64,000 nucleotides of DNA from Candidatus Electryonea clarkiae (lineage in GTDB: Bacteria > Electryoneota > Electryoneia > Electryoneales > Electryoneaceae). The DNA is taken from NCBI GenBank assembly GCA_030765455.1, contig JAVCCM010000168.1, positions 1-64,000 on the forward strand, given 5' to 3'. The position numbers and the translations under genes are program-made. A model generated the notes under the pieces. It searched no databases and was not told where the DNA came from. It worked only from the letters and a program-made list of their open reading frames with translations. This document shows, piece after piece, positions 9,979-18,684 of the stretch (position 1 is the stretch's first letter; every line of letters starts with the position of its first letter).

Positions 9979-11459
9979 AACTGCGTTGGCGTCTCGTACT
10001 CGCTCTGGCGGCTGCCGGAATTCTCCCCCTGATACCCCTGTTATATACTGCATCATCGGTAATCCGCACCAGTGCTCGGATTCTCGCACCTGAGAACATC
10101 GGCGATGCCCTACAGGATGGTCTTGATCTCGCGAGGGATCAATTTCAAAGCCGGGTCGAAGCTCAGCAACAACACCTGGAATCTTTAGCTCTTAACCTAC
10201 CACATCCACCCGGTGATGCAGGTATTGATACTAAAATTGACAGTTTTGAAACGTTGTATTGCTGCAAAGATGGTTCATGGTGGGTGTACCGTGCAAATCA
10301 GGTCTCCTGGATGGAAGAAATTCCTGAACAAGAGCAGCCTGCCCTGGGCGGTGAACTTCCTGAGAAGATATTCTCGAAATACAATTATGATGGCATGGAC
10401 TGGATATTGATAACAGTTCTGGATGAAGAGTTCAGGAACAGGGCAATGGAACTCCGTCAATCTTCTGCTGAATGGTTCGCGAGGGGGATTGACCGGGAAA
10501 GGTTAATCAAGAGCCTGACATGGTATTTTTTCATAACCTGCCTGTTTGTTGTGGCGATATCTATATTGGTTGCTCAATTTGTGGTGTCAAAATCGACTAC
10601 GAGGATTGAGAAATTGACAACTGTGACCGGGATGGTCGCAGATGGAAACGAAGGATTTCGAGCGGAAGAAAATGGCAGTGATGAAGTTGCACAATTGGCT
10701 CGCAGTTTCAACCGAATGCTTGATAACCTGATCGAAAGCCGGAATCAAGCCGCTGAGCTGGAGAAAAAAGCGGCATGGCGAGAACTCGCAAGAGTGTTAG
10801 CGCATGAGATTAAAAATCCGCTGACTCCAATCCAGCTTTCAGTTCAACAGCTTGCGCAACAGTATGATGGTTCAGATCAAATCTATGGAACAATGCTGAA
10901 CACCACGCGGGAAATAGTTGACGAAGAGGTGGAAAGCCTGCGTAAACTTGTTAAAGAGTTCAGTGATTTCGCCCGGGCGCCAAGAATGGAGCCAGAGCCA
11001 TGCGATGTTGAGGAACTGGTTGAAGATATTGCTGCACTCTACTCAAACCGGTTGACTGTTGAGATAAATACAGATGTATCAGATTGTACAATTGACAGGG
11101 AAAAAATCAAACGTGCGATAATCAATTTGGTGGGGAACGCTATTAACGCTGCCGGGAAAGAAAAAGAAGTTGTTTTACGTTTGCAGGAATCAGGGAATAA
11201 CCTGGTTTTCGAAGTTGAGGATGATGGTCCGGGGGTACCTGAGGATGCACGCGAAAAAATCTTTGAGCCCTATTTTACAACCAGGGGAACAGGTATAGGG
11301 CTCGGTCTGCCGATAGTGAGGACAATAGCAGAGCAGCATGGGGGCGGAGTTGTTTGCATGAAGGGCGAAAAGTTTGATGGAGCGCTTTTCCGTTTATGGA
11401 TCAATAGTAGCAATACGGTTGAAGATGTCAATGATTCCGACAACATGGAATCGGCGTAA
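9975..11459 (+). CDS. NtrY-like membrane sensor histidine kinase
   Basis: 494 residues. A transmembrane segment near 5-25 and another at about 179-200 (FFITCLFVVAISILVAQFVV) flank a periplasmic sensor region of about 150 residues. A HAMP-like linker follows, then a HisKA helix with the phospho-acceptor H277 in LAHEIKNPLTPIQLSVQQL (the PLTP variant is typical of NtrY kinases), and an HATPase domain with NLVGNAINAA (N box), DDGPGVPEDA (G1) and GTGIGLGLPIV (G2). It autophosphorylates on His and would pass phosphate to a response regulator, but no regulator gene is next to it. The last codons (atggaatcggcgtaa) already belong to a 19-bp tandem repeat, so the C-terminus may have been altered by repeat expansion. 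Confidence 0.85.
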   Translation: MKLRWRLVLALAAAGILPLIPLLYTASSVIRTSARILAPENIGDALQDGLDLARDQFQSRVEAQQQHLESLALNLPHPPGDAGIDTKIDSFETLYCCKDGSWWVYRANQVSWMEEIPEQEQPALGGELPEKIFSKYNYDGMDWILITVLDEEFRNRAMELRQSSAEWFARGIDRERLIKSLTWYFFITCLFVVAISILVAQFVVSKSTTRIEKLTTVTGMVADGNEGFRAEENGSDEVAQLARSFNRMLDNLIESRNQAAELEKKAAWRELARVLAHEIKNPLTPIQLSVQQLAQQYDGSDQIYGTMLNTTREIVDEEVESLRKLVKEFSDFARAPRMEPEPCDVEELVEDIAALYSNRLTVEINTDVSDCTIDREKIKRAIINLVGNAINAAGKEKEVVLRLQESGNNLVFEVEDDGPGVPEDAREKIFEPYFTTRGTGIGLGLPIVRTIAEQHGGGVVCMKGEKFDGALFRLWINSSNTVEDVNDSDNMESA

Positions 11460-11560
11460 CCGCACGGAATCAGCGTAGTCATATGGAATGAGCTTAACCG
11501 TATAGAATGAGCATAACCGTGTGGAATCGGAAAAACAGTAATGAATAAGAAAAACAGTAT
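11447..11560. repeat. 19-bp imperfect tandem repeat, six units
   Basis: Units start at 11447, 11466, 11485, 11504, 11523 and 11542, with a consensus close to ggaatSRGCRTAACCGTRT. The first unit contains the kinase stop codon. The last two units share the variant ending aaaaacagta. The array ends about 10 bp before the first REP palindrome. Confidence 0.75.
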
Positions 11561-11570
11561 TTTAAGTAAA

Positions 11571-11651
11571 TCCCCGAAGGGGATAGATATGAATAGCCAC
11601 AGGTGAAACCTGTGGGACAAGAATCGAGATCAAATCAACCCTTACGGGGTT
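11571..11651. repeat. Left REP palindromes flanking a RAYT gene
   Basis: Three hairpins in a row: 11572-11582 (ccccgaagggg), 11597-11615 (8-bp stem, gaa loop, ccacaggt/acctgtgg) and 11637-11651 (aaccc/gggtt). The same modules, in reverse order and orientation, occur downstream of the transposase gene at 12138-12218, with the linker atagatatgaatagcc on this side matched by ggctattcatatct on the other. This is the layout expected of REP sequences mobilised by a RAYT. Confidence 0.75.
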
Positions 11652-11673
11652 GAACGAATACCGGAACAGAACA

Positions 11674-12120
11674 ATGTCAACATATACACAGATTATTTAT
11701 CATATCGTATTTTCGACAAAAGATCGGAAAAATGTTATTACAACGGAAAATCGTGATGAATTATTCCGTTATATCTGGGGTATTATAAAAAACAAAAAAT
11801 GCCACCTGTACCGCATGAACGGCACGAAAAATCATCTTCATATCCTGTCCCATCTTCATCCGTCTATATGCCTGGCAGATTATATCAGGGAAATTAAAGT
11901 CGGTTCTACAAAATGGATCAAAGAGAACAAGAAATTCCAAGGTTTCACAAACTGGCAGGACGGTTATAGCGCATTTACCCATTCAATTCAAGATAAAAAT
12001 ACCCTGATTGAATATATCAAAAACCAGAATGAACATCATAACAATATTTCTTTTATTGATGAATACAGGACATTGTTGAATGATGCAGGTATTGAATTTG
12101 ATGAGAAATATTTATTTTAA
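11674..12120 (+). CDS. REP-associated tyrosine transposase (RAYT), IS200-like Y1/HUH family
   Basis: About 148 residues from the ATG at 11674 (MSTYTQIIYHIVFSTKDRK); the frame is open 24 nt further but the usual family start is here. It carries the HUH metal-binding motif NHLHIL (about residues 57-62) and, near residue 101, the context WQDGYSAFTHS with the probable nucleophilic Tyr of Y1 transposases. These enzymes nick and join single-stranded DNA through a 5'-phosphotyrosine bond. The REP-like palindromes on both sides, in inverted arrangement, favour a domesticated RAYT over a simple IS200. Length is normal and the frame unbroken, so the enzyme may be active. Confidence 0.85.
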   Translation: MSTYTQIIYHIVFSTKDRKNVITTENRDELFRYIWGIIKNKKCHLYRMNGTKNHLHILSHLHPSICLADYIREIKVGSTKWIKENKKFQGFTNWQDGYSAFTHSIQDKNTLIEYIKNQNEHHNNISFIDEYRTLLNDAGIEFDEKYLF

Positions 12121-12137
12121 TCGTCAAGTTTTTGTCC

Positions 12138-12218
12138 AACCCCTTCAGGGTTGTTTACATTTGGAATCAGTCTCCGTGGGTTAAAACCCACGGCTATTCA
12201 TATCTAACCCCTTCGGGG
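12138..12218. repeat. Right REP palindromes flanking a RAYT gene
   Basis: Hairpins at 12138-12152 (aaccccttcagggtt), 12174-12193 (ccgtgggttaaaacccacgg, near-perfect) and 12208-12218 (ccccttcgggg). Together they are the inverted counterpart of 11571-11651. The remaining gap to the next gene, 12219-12564, is AT-rich and shows no gene or clear structure to me. Confidence 0.75.
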
Positions 12219-12564
12219 AAGGTCTGAAATACATCTAAATAAATTGAATCATATTACGTTTCTAAAGCAAATTGTAGAGTGTCTAACTACAGTGATCGGT
12301 GTAGCATTGTATCGGCGTAATATTTGCTCTTTCTTCTTGGATATTTGAATCTTAACAGGTGTTACTATTATGAACCAACTGTCTTTTAAAGAGTTCAAAT
12401 ATTGAAAACAAATACTTCCTGAGAAATGGACACTCTGGAGCTTTATTTCGCAACATTGAGCGAAAGAATATGTTTCATTGTAAATTCAGGTTGATATTAT
12501 TTACTTTCTAAATATTGATTTAAGCTTAGTCGCTGGCATTAAGAGAAAAAGGAAGGGTTATTAA

Positions 12565-15500
12565 ATGAATGGTCATAGCAGGTTGTGGATGAACCTGGTT
12601 ATTGCACTCATCCTGGTTGCAATACCCGCAAGCATTTTAATCGCAGGAGAGGTTTCCGGATTTTATCGTTTTCCGGATGTAAATGGTGATCTCGTGGTTT
12701 TTACCTCAGAAGGTGACCTTTGGGCAGCATCACTCTCAGGAAAAAGTGACGTGAAACGTTTGACACGTCATGATGGTCAGGAAATGTACGCTCGGATAAG
12801 TCCTGACGGAAAATGGATTGCATTTACCGGGCAGTATGACGGCAACAGTGATGTTTATGTCATACCATCAACCGGTGGAGAACCTGAACGCCTAACCTAT
12901 CATTCTGCCTACGATGAAGTTGTCGGATGGACAGAAGATGGCAAATCCGTAATTTTCCGCAGCTACAGGTATGCCGCTATCAGGGCATGGAAACTATATA
13001 CGGTCGGACTTGACGGCGGATTTCCAAAGGATATTGGTCTGGATAAGGGAACCCGTATCAGTTTCGATCCATCCAGCGATAGTTTCGCCTTTACACGCCT
13101 GCGCCGTGAACAACGCTCCTGGAAACGCTATAAAGGCGGTTGGGCAATGGATATATGGGTCGGCAATATGACCACAATGAAATTTGATCTTATAACAGAA
13201 TTCGATGGCACTGACGCTTACCCGATGTGGGTAAACGACAGGATATACTATATCTCTGACCGTCCGGGACGATTCAATATTTTCAGTATGAAACCTGATG
13301 GATCTGACATAAAACAACATACCAGAGAATCGACCTGGGATATTCGATGGCCCTCAACCGACGGTAAGACTATCGTCTATCAAATGGCTATGGATCTCTG
13401 GGCGTATGATATTGGCACAGGCAAAGCAAGTAAAGTGAATGTCAGCCTTCCCACTGACCGAATCCGGGCACGGGACAGGATGCTGAAAAACCCAACCGAT
13501 TATCTCGAATCATGGTCAATTCCCAACTCCGGAAAGCGGATGGCATTTTCCGCGCGTGGAGAAGTATTCACATTCCCTGTGGATAAGGAAGGATATATCC
13601 GCCGCTTGACACACTCACCGGGATCGCATGAGAAGTACGTGGCTTTCAGCCCTGATGGTAAAACGTTAGCGATGATGTCCGATGCATCAGGAGAGGATGA
13701 AATCTGGCTCGTACCTTCTGATGGAAAAGAAGAAGCTAAGCAATTGACCAAGGGCGGCAAAATGACCCGGTTTGGTATGGACTGGTCGCCTGATGGCAAA
13801 TATCTTGTTTTTGCCGATAAAGGTAAAAATTTGTGGATTGCTGACGCTGAGAACGGTAAACTAACCAATGTCTCAAAAAATGCCGGTTGGGAAATTCACG
13901 GATATGAATGGTCGTCCGATAGCAAATGGATAGCTTGGACACAATTGGATGAAAACTGGTCATCAGATGTATTTATCTATAATATAGACTCAAAGAAAAC
14001 ATTCAGATTTGACAAACCAATGACCCAGGAAACAAACTTCTCCTGGGAACCTGACGGTAAATATCTTTACATAATGTCTGAGAACTACTTCAATCCTGTC
14101 ATCGGCAATATGGACGAAACCTTCATCTATGATACTACTACAAAACTTTATGTTGTTTTATTAGCTGAAGACACCGACAATCCCTTCGCGTCCGAATTAG
14201 TTGAAGCATTTGAAGCCGAAGAAGATGAAGAAGACGGTGACGACGATGAGGATGATGATAAGGATGATGACGATGGCGAAGGTGATGAGGAGGACGATGT
14301 AGAGCCGATAGTACTCGACCTCGATGGTCTCGCTGAACGTATCTATCCCCTCCCGATTGATGCCGGCAACTATGGCGGTCTCTATGGTGTTTCCGGTAAA
14401 GTTTATTTCACTTCTTCTCAAAGAAGAGGAATGAAAGCTGAAGGGAAAAAACCCAAAGGCGTAACCTTGAATGTGTTCGATCTCGAAGAGGAAGAAGTTG
14501 AGGTCGTAACCGAAACTTGCATGGGATTTGGCTTCAGTCCGGATCGCAAAAAGATGTATGTTAAAACCGGTCCCACCAATTTTGTCGTAATGGACGCCGG
14601 GTCAGATAAGATTCCGGAGGAGGATGGTCATGTAAGTCTTTCGGGATGGAGTTTCGAGTTTGATCCCGGTGAAGAATGGAATCAAATCCTGCGTGAAATC
14701 TGGCGCTGGCAGCGTGATTTCTTCTATGATCCCGGAATGCATGGTGTTGATTGGAATGGGATATGGAAACAATACAGCGCACTTCTCCCCCGTGTTTCAA
14801 ACCGTGATGAACTTAACGATTTAATCGCAGAGATGATCGGTGAACTGAACATCGGACATGCATATATCTGGGGTGGGGATGTTAAAGGCGGCGAAAAAAC
14901 CGGTACAGGCTTACTTGGCGCAGATCTTGAACCCGGGAAGTCCGGTGCCTACAAGATCAGCTATGTTCCGTATGGAGACGGTTGGGGCGACGAACCGGTC
15001 AGCCCTTTAAAAGGAATGAAGACCGGTGAATACATTACTGCTGTTGATGGTGTTGAATTAAAAGCAGGCGATAATATCTATGAATACCTGGTAGATAAAT
15101 CAGGCAGAGAAGTTCTATTAACTGTCAGCGAATCGGCAAAGGGAAAAGACTCTCGTGATGTACTGGTAAAACCGATGGGCAGTGACAGACGACTGCGTTA
15201 TCTCGATTGGGTCAGGGACAGGCGCGAATACGTTGACAAGGTTTCAAATGGTAAAATTGCCTATGTTCACCTGCCGGACATGATGGGCATGGGTCTATCC
15301 ATGTGGGGTCGGATGTACCTCCCGCAAGCGAATAAAGAAGGACTTATTGTAGATGTTCGTTATAACGGCGGTGGATTTGTTGCCGAGATGATCCTCTCAC
15401 AATTAGAGAGAACCTTATGGTGCCGTGGTAAAGGACGCGAAACGCCACTTTACAAACGTCCGAATTCCGCTTTTTATGGCCCCATTGCAGCAATATGCAA

Positions 15501-15882
15501 CCACGAAACCGGTTCAGACGGCGAGACTTTCTCAGAAGGATTTAAGCGTCTGGAACTTGGTACATTATTCGGTACAAGAACCTGGGGCGGCTGGGTCGGT
15601 ATCCGTGGAGGACGAGGAACAGTCGATAAGGGCGGCAACACACAGCCCGAATTCTCAGGATGGGGCGCTTTCGATGGCAAGTGGCTGATCGAAGGTCCGG
15701 GAGTTACTCCTGATGTGGAAGTTCTCGATAATCCGGCACAGATGATCCGAATGGAAGATCCACAGCTTGATGCGGCACTTCATCATGTGCTGACGGAACT
15801 AAAGGATACAAAGAAATGGCCCCCATTGCATGAACCACCTGCATATCCTAAGAAACCGTTGAAGATCAATCACATGAAATAG
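12565..15882 (+). CDS. Tricorn-like serine protease (S41 family), exported
   Basis: 1105 residues. A hydrophobic N-terminus (LVIALILVAIPASILIAGEV) suggests export to the periplasm. Residues about 30-330 and 330-680 are WD/TolB-like propellers (ISPDGKWIAFTGQYDG, FSPDGKTLAMMSD, WSPDGKYLVFAD) that gate peptide access in tricorn. Then come the C1 helical domain, a PDZ domain (about 795-870) and the C2 S41 core. The catalytic His is H765 (ELNIGHAYIW), the Ser S984 (GSDGE) and a Glu E1043 (IEGPGVTPD); the His-Ser spacing of 219 equals that of Thermoplasma tricorn (H746/S965). An unusual insert of about 30 almost purely Asp/Glu residues lies at 550-583. Tricorn trims peptides to short products. A single-gene unit with a terminator at 16025. 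Confidence 0.9.
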   Translation: MNGHSRLWMNLVIALILVAIPASILIAGEVSGFYRFPDVNGDLVVFTSEGDLWAASLSGKSDVKRLTRHDGQEMYARISPDGKWIAFTGQYDGNSDVYVIPSTGGEPERLTYHSAYDEVVGWTEDGKSVIFRSYRYAAIRAWKLYTVGLDGGFPKDIGLDKGTRISFDPSSDSFAFTRLRREQRSWKRYKGGWAMDIWVGNMTTMKFDLITEFDGTDAYPMWVNDRIYYISDRPGRFNIFSMKPDGSDIKQHTRESTWDIRWPSTDGKTIVYQMAMDLWAYDIGTGKASKVNVSLPTDRIRARDRMLKNPTDYLESWSIPNSGKRMAFSARGEVFTFPVDKEGYIRRLTHSPGSHEKYVAFSPDGKTLAMMSDASGEDEIWLVPSDGKEEAKQLTKGGKMTRFGMDWSPDGKYLVFADKGKNLWIADAENGKLTNVSKNAGWEIHGYEWSSDSKWIAWTQLDENWSSDVFIYNIDSKKTFRFDKPMTQETNFSWEPDGKYLYIMSENYFNPVIGNMDETFIYDTTTKLYVVLLAEDTDNPFASELVEAFEAEEDEEDGDDDEDDDKDDDDGEGDEEDDVEPIVLDLDGLAERIYPLPIDAGNYGGLYGVSGKVYFTSSQRRGMKAEGKKPKGVTLNVFDLEEEEVEVVTETCMGFGFSPDRKKMYVKTGPTNFVVMDAGSDKIPEEDGHVSLSGWSFEFDPGEEWNQILREIWRWQRDFFYDPGMHGVDWNGIWKQYSALLPRVSNRDELNDLIAEMIGELNIGHAYIWGGDVKGGEKTGTGLLGADLEPGKSGAYKISYVPYGDGWGDEPVSPLKGMKTGEYITAVDGVELKAGDNIYEYLVDKSGREVLLTVSESAKGKDSRDVLVKPMGSDRRLRYLDWVRDRREYVDKVSNGKIAYVHLPDMMGMGLSMWGRMYLPQANKEGLIVDVRYNGGGFVAEMILSQLERTLWCRGKGRETPLYKRPNSAFYGPIAAICNHETGSDGETFSEGFKRLELGTLFGTRTWGGWVGIRGGRGTVDKGGNTQPEFSGWGAFDGKWLIEGPGVTPDVEVLDNPAQMIRMEDPQLDAALHHVLTELKDTKKWPPLHEPPAYPKKPLKINHMK

Positions 15883-16024
15883 GGATGTTGTCAGGTAAAA
15901 CTGAATCTCGGATGGTTTGACCGGCCCGACCTCTGGCGCATTGAAGCCGGGAATTGCTTGATGACAGATAATACTCTTATTAAAATATTCAGGGTGCAAG
16001 CCACCCTGGATATTTATATTCAAT

Positions 16025-16056
16025 GACCATGCTTTTTTTGAGGCATGGTCTTTTTT
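16025..16056 (+). terminator. Rho-independent terminator
   Basis: Stem gaccatgc/gcatggtc with a T-rich loop, followed by six T. It lies about 140 bp after the tricorn-like gene and points in its direction. A second small hairpin (agggtg/caccct) is at about 15990-16006. Confidence 0.75.
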
Positions 16057-16095
16057 ATATGCAGGATATGGTTAATGCCGGCATGCACAATAAGT

Positions 16096-16230
16096 CTATT
16101 TAGATATTCCGAAAATTTGCTCAGGAGTTTTATTTTCAGTCAATCTCTGGTACAATCTTTCAAGGCGATTTATCATTACATCAACGCTGAAAAATGTTTC
16201 CGCATGAAGCCGCCCGGCATTACCCAGCTC
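16096..16230 (-). pseudogene. Detached C-terminal end of the glycosyltransferase
   Basis: Beyond the TAA at 16231-16233 the same reading frame continues for 44 codons to a TAG (16096-16098) as ELGNAGRLHAETFFSVDVMI and NRLERLYQRL, the normal last helices of GT4 enzymes. One base change (for example AAA, GAA or CAA to TAA) would explain it. Confidence 0.75.
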
Positions 16231-17298
16231 TTAACGGAGTTCCTCGTCATTCAACAGGTCAATGATTGCATTCGCAGTTGAGTCAATGTCGCCATTTGGC
16301 ATGACATACCCGGTTTTTTCATTAACGATAACTTCTGCAACACCTCCACTATCCATGGCAACCTGGGGGATTTCTGCAGCCATTGCTTCTACGAGAACTC
16401 TTCCCTGCCCCTCATTTCGACTTGTAAGAGCCAAGACGTCGAATGCAGGATAAAGCGCGGGGGTATCAGGTTGCCAGCCTAACCAGAGTATTGCATCTGA
16501 TATACCGAGTTCTACAGCACGTTTTTCAAGTTCGGCTCGCATTTCGCCATCGCCGGCGATTACAAATCGAACATTTGTTAAGGTGTTGGAAACAATCTTT
16601 GCAACTTCAATAAACCGGTCAGGTCCCTTAACCTCATCGAACCTCCCGATAAAACCAACTACCAGTGTGTCATCTGCCAATCCAAGCTTTTTTCGTGCTT
16701 CAGCTCGTGAATTTTCTTCCTGGTAATACTTATGCAATTCAACACCGCTCGGTATCACACAGAATAGGTGTTGATGACCCGCACCGACCTCCTGGAAAAT
16801 CCTGATTTCATCAAGAGTTAAGCCTACGATTGCATCGGTCCATTTAACAAGATATTTTTCAATTATTGTGAAAACTTTGTTTGATAACGAACCACCATAT
16901 CCTGAAAAAACATGTCCATGCGGCGTGTAAATGACTTTTGCTTTACTTCTTGCGAGTTTTGCTGCGACACGACCGATAGCGCCTGATTTGGCGGAATGGA
17001 GATGAATTATCTGTGGCTGAACGTTTTTGATATATTTTGCGAGAGAAAACAAACCTGCCAGATCTGTGAATGGACGTACCGGACGAACAAGTTTATTATC
17101 GACTTTTAGTTTATGTCCAATACGGTCTGTGTATTGCGAAGGCGGACCCGATCCTTTTAATCCCGGGCCGGTCAATATAGTGGAATCAAATCTTGAAGGA
17201 TCGACTCGCTCTACCGATAACACAGTATTTTCGGCTGATCCACCCGGATCAAGGCGGGTTATTATGTGTAGAACAGTTATACGTTTGTTTTCTGTCAT
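16231..17298 (-). CDS. GT4-family glycosyltransferase cut short by an in-frame stop
   Basis: 355 residues up to a premature TAA; the intact gene would give 400, the usual size. The N-terminal Rossmann domain has ITRLDPGGSAENTV and the donor-side domain has VVGFIGRFDEVKGPDRFIEV, FVIAGDGEMRAELE and SRNEGQGRVLVEAMA (the E-x7-E motif). It would transfer a sugar from a nucleotide donor in capsule, LPS or surface-polysaccharide synthesis at the inner membrane face. The part lost, about 44 residues, forms the C-terminal helices that pack across both domains, so activity is doubtful unless the stop is a sequencing error. It stands alone on the minus strand. Confidence 0.85.
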   Translation of the reverse strand: MTENKRITVLHIITRLDPGGSAENTVLSVERVDPSRFDSTILTGPGLKGSGPPSQYTDRIGHKLKVDNKLVRPVRPFTDLAGLFSLAKYIKNVQPQIIHLHSAKSGAIGRVAAKLARSKAKVIYTPHGHVFSGYGGSLSNKVFTIIEKYLVKWTDAIVGLTLDEIRIFQEVGAGHQHLFCVIPSGVELHKYYQEENSRAEARKKLGLADDTLVVGFIGRFDEVKGPDRFIEVAKIVSNTLTNVRFVIAGDGEMRAELEKRAVELGISDAILWLGWQPDTPALYPAFDVLALTSRNEGQGRVLVEAMAAEIPQVAMDSGGVAEVIVNEKTGYVMPNGDIDSTANAIIDLLNDEELR

Positions 17299-17480
17299 GA
17301 TTCAGCCTAAAAATGATCGAAGGATTTCAACCTAACTCCTGAACATATACCTATTCAAGTAAGATTAGAGTCAATTGAAAAAATAATATGAGAGCGTTTC
17401 TATATATTGTCCTCCGGTTGACACATCAATTGCTCTCAAGTAACTTAAACAATTCAAAAAAACACAGAGAGTAAATATAG

Positions 17481-18476
17481 ATGAATGTTTTAGACGACGA
17501 TCTTCAGAGACTTGAACGTATGGCGCAGGCACGAAATACACTGCGTTCCGAGATTGGTAAAGTAATTATAGGGCAGGATGAAGTAATCGATCAAATGCTT
17601 GTTTCCCTGTTCAGCCGGGGGCACGTTCTACTCGTAGGTGTTCCTGGACTGGCAAAAACATTATTGATTAGAAGCCTCTCAAAAGCGCTAAACTTGAAAT
17701 TCAACCGGATACAATTTACACCTGACCTGATGCCTTCAGATATTACCGGTACTGAGATAATAGAAGAGAATAAAGCTACCGGGAAAAAGGAATTCCGTTT
17801 TGTTCGCGGTCCTCTTTTTGCCCAGATAGTTTTGGCTGACGAGATCAACAGAACGCCGCCAAAAACCCAGGCTGCTTTACTGCAGGCAATGCAGGAATAT
17901 GAAGTCAGCGCTTCAGGAACCACATACAAATTGGAAGAGCCCTTTTTTGTCCTCGCCACTCAAAACCCTATCGAGCAAGAGGGTACTTATCCGCTTCCCG
18001 AAGCACAATTAGATCGTTTCATGTTTAACCTGCTCGTCGATTACCCAACTTCAGAGCAGGAAGTTGAAATAGTTGGATCAACTACTGCTATGGCTGGAGA
18101 AGAACCTCTACCTGTTATCGAAGGAAGTGAAATTATTGAGTTGCAAGAGCTGGTTCGACGTGTACCGGTGGCGCCGAATGTGCTCAAACACGCGGTTAAT
18201 CTTGTTCGTAAAACCCGTCCGACGGAGGATGAAGCCCCGGATTATATCAAGGAATGGATCAGGTGGGGTGCCGGTCCAAGAGCAGGACAATACCTGATAT
18301 TAGGCGCCAAAGCACGAGCAACCCTTGACGGTCGTCCAACACCGGAAGTCGCAGATATTGATGCTCTTGCCCACCCGGTTTTCCGGCATCGCCTGGTAAG
18401 AACGTTTAGAGCTGAAGCGGACGGGATAGATTCAGATGCAATTATTGACAGGTTGCTTGAAAACAAATCAAAATAG
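17481..18476 (+). CDS. MoxR-family AAA+ ATPase
   Basis: 331 residues, normal family length. Walker A at about 53-60 (GVPGLAKT), Walker B LADEINRT, sensor region TQNPIEQEGTYPLPEAQLDR and the family-typical C-terminal GAGPRAGQYLILGAKARA and GRPTPEVADIDALAHPV. MoxR ATPases act as chaperone-like remodelers and are nearly always followed by DUF58 and von Willebrand A genes. Here the next gene is yebC on the other strand, so this copy is an orphan in the window. It is followed by a palindrome at 18485-18507. Confidence 0.9.
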   Translation: MNVLDDDLQRLERMAQARNTLRSEIGKVIIGQDEVIDQMLVSLFSRGHVLLVGVPGLAKTLLIRSLSKALNLKFNRIQFTPDLMPSDITGTEIIEENKATGKKEFRFVRGPLFAQIVLADEINRTPPKTQAALLQAMQEYEVSASGTTYKLEEPFFVLATQNPIEQEGTYPLPEAQLDRFMFNLLVDYPTSEQEVEIVGSTTAMAGEEPLPVIEGSEIIELQELVRRVPVAPNVLKHAVNLVRKTRPTEDEAPDYIKEWIRWGAGPRAGQYLILGAKARATLDGRPTPEVADIDALAHPVFRHRLVRTFRAEADGIDSDAIIDRLLENKSK

Positions 18477-18484
18477 CTTAAGTG

Positions 18485-18507
18485 AATCCATTTCGTCGAA
18501 ATGGATT
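18485..18507. repeat. Palindrome, AATCC-TTTCG family
   Basis: Stem aatccatttcg / cgaaatggatt around a single T. It sits 9 bp after the moxR stop and could terminate it, though only taaaaa follows. A sister copy with a C-G pair in place of the A-T pair lies at 43805-43829. Confidence 0.6.
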
Positions 18508-18585
18508 TAAAAACGCCGGTACAAAAGCATACTAAGACTGTAAATCGAGAGTACCATAGTTCCTGTAGAAAAATTATAGAAAGAC

Positions 18586-18675
18586 GGTCATTCTGAACGA
18601 AAGTGAAGAATCTCGATCATTTTAGATTGTTGTAATTCAGGAGATTGCTTCGTCGCTTCGCTTCCTCGCAATGAC
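18586..18675. repeat. REP-like dispersed repeat (ggtcattctgaa ... cgcaatgac)
   Basis: An imperfect inverted structure beginning ggtcattctgaacgaaagtg and ending cttcctcgcaatgac. The terminal gtcatt/aatgac match relates it to the hairpins at 24098 and 47511. It lies between two convergent genes. Confidence 0.55.
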
Positions 18676-18684
18676 GGCGATTGT

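Noticed and set aside
11447-11560. 19-bp repeats considered as a CRISPR or iteron origin
   Set aside because: Units are contiguous without spacers, and no rep gene or AT-rich unwinding region belongs to them; RAYT/REP context explains the place better.
16231-16233. Stop-codon reassignment or readthrough at the TAA in the glycosyltransferase
   Set aside because: TAA ends many other genes in the window cleanly (for example 602, 15882 region neighbours, 36573), so recoding is unlikely; mutation or base error is simpler.
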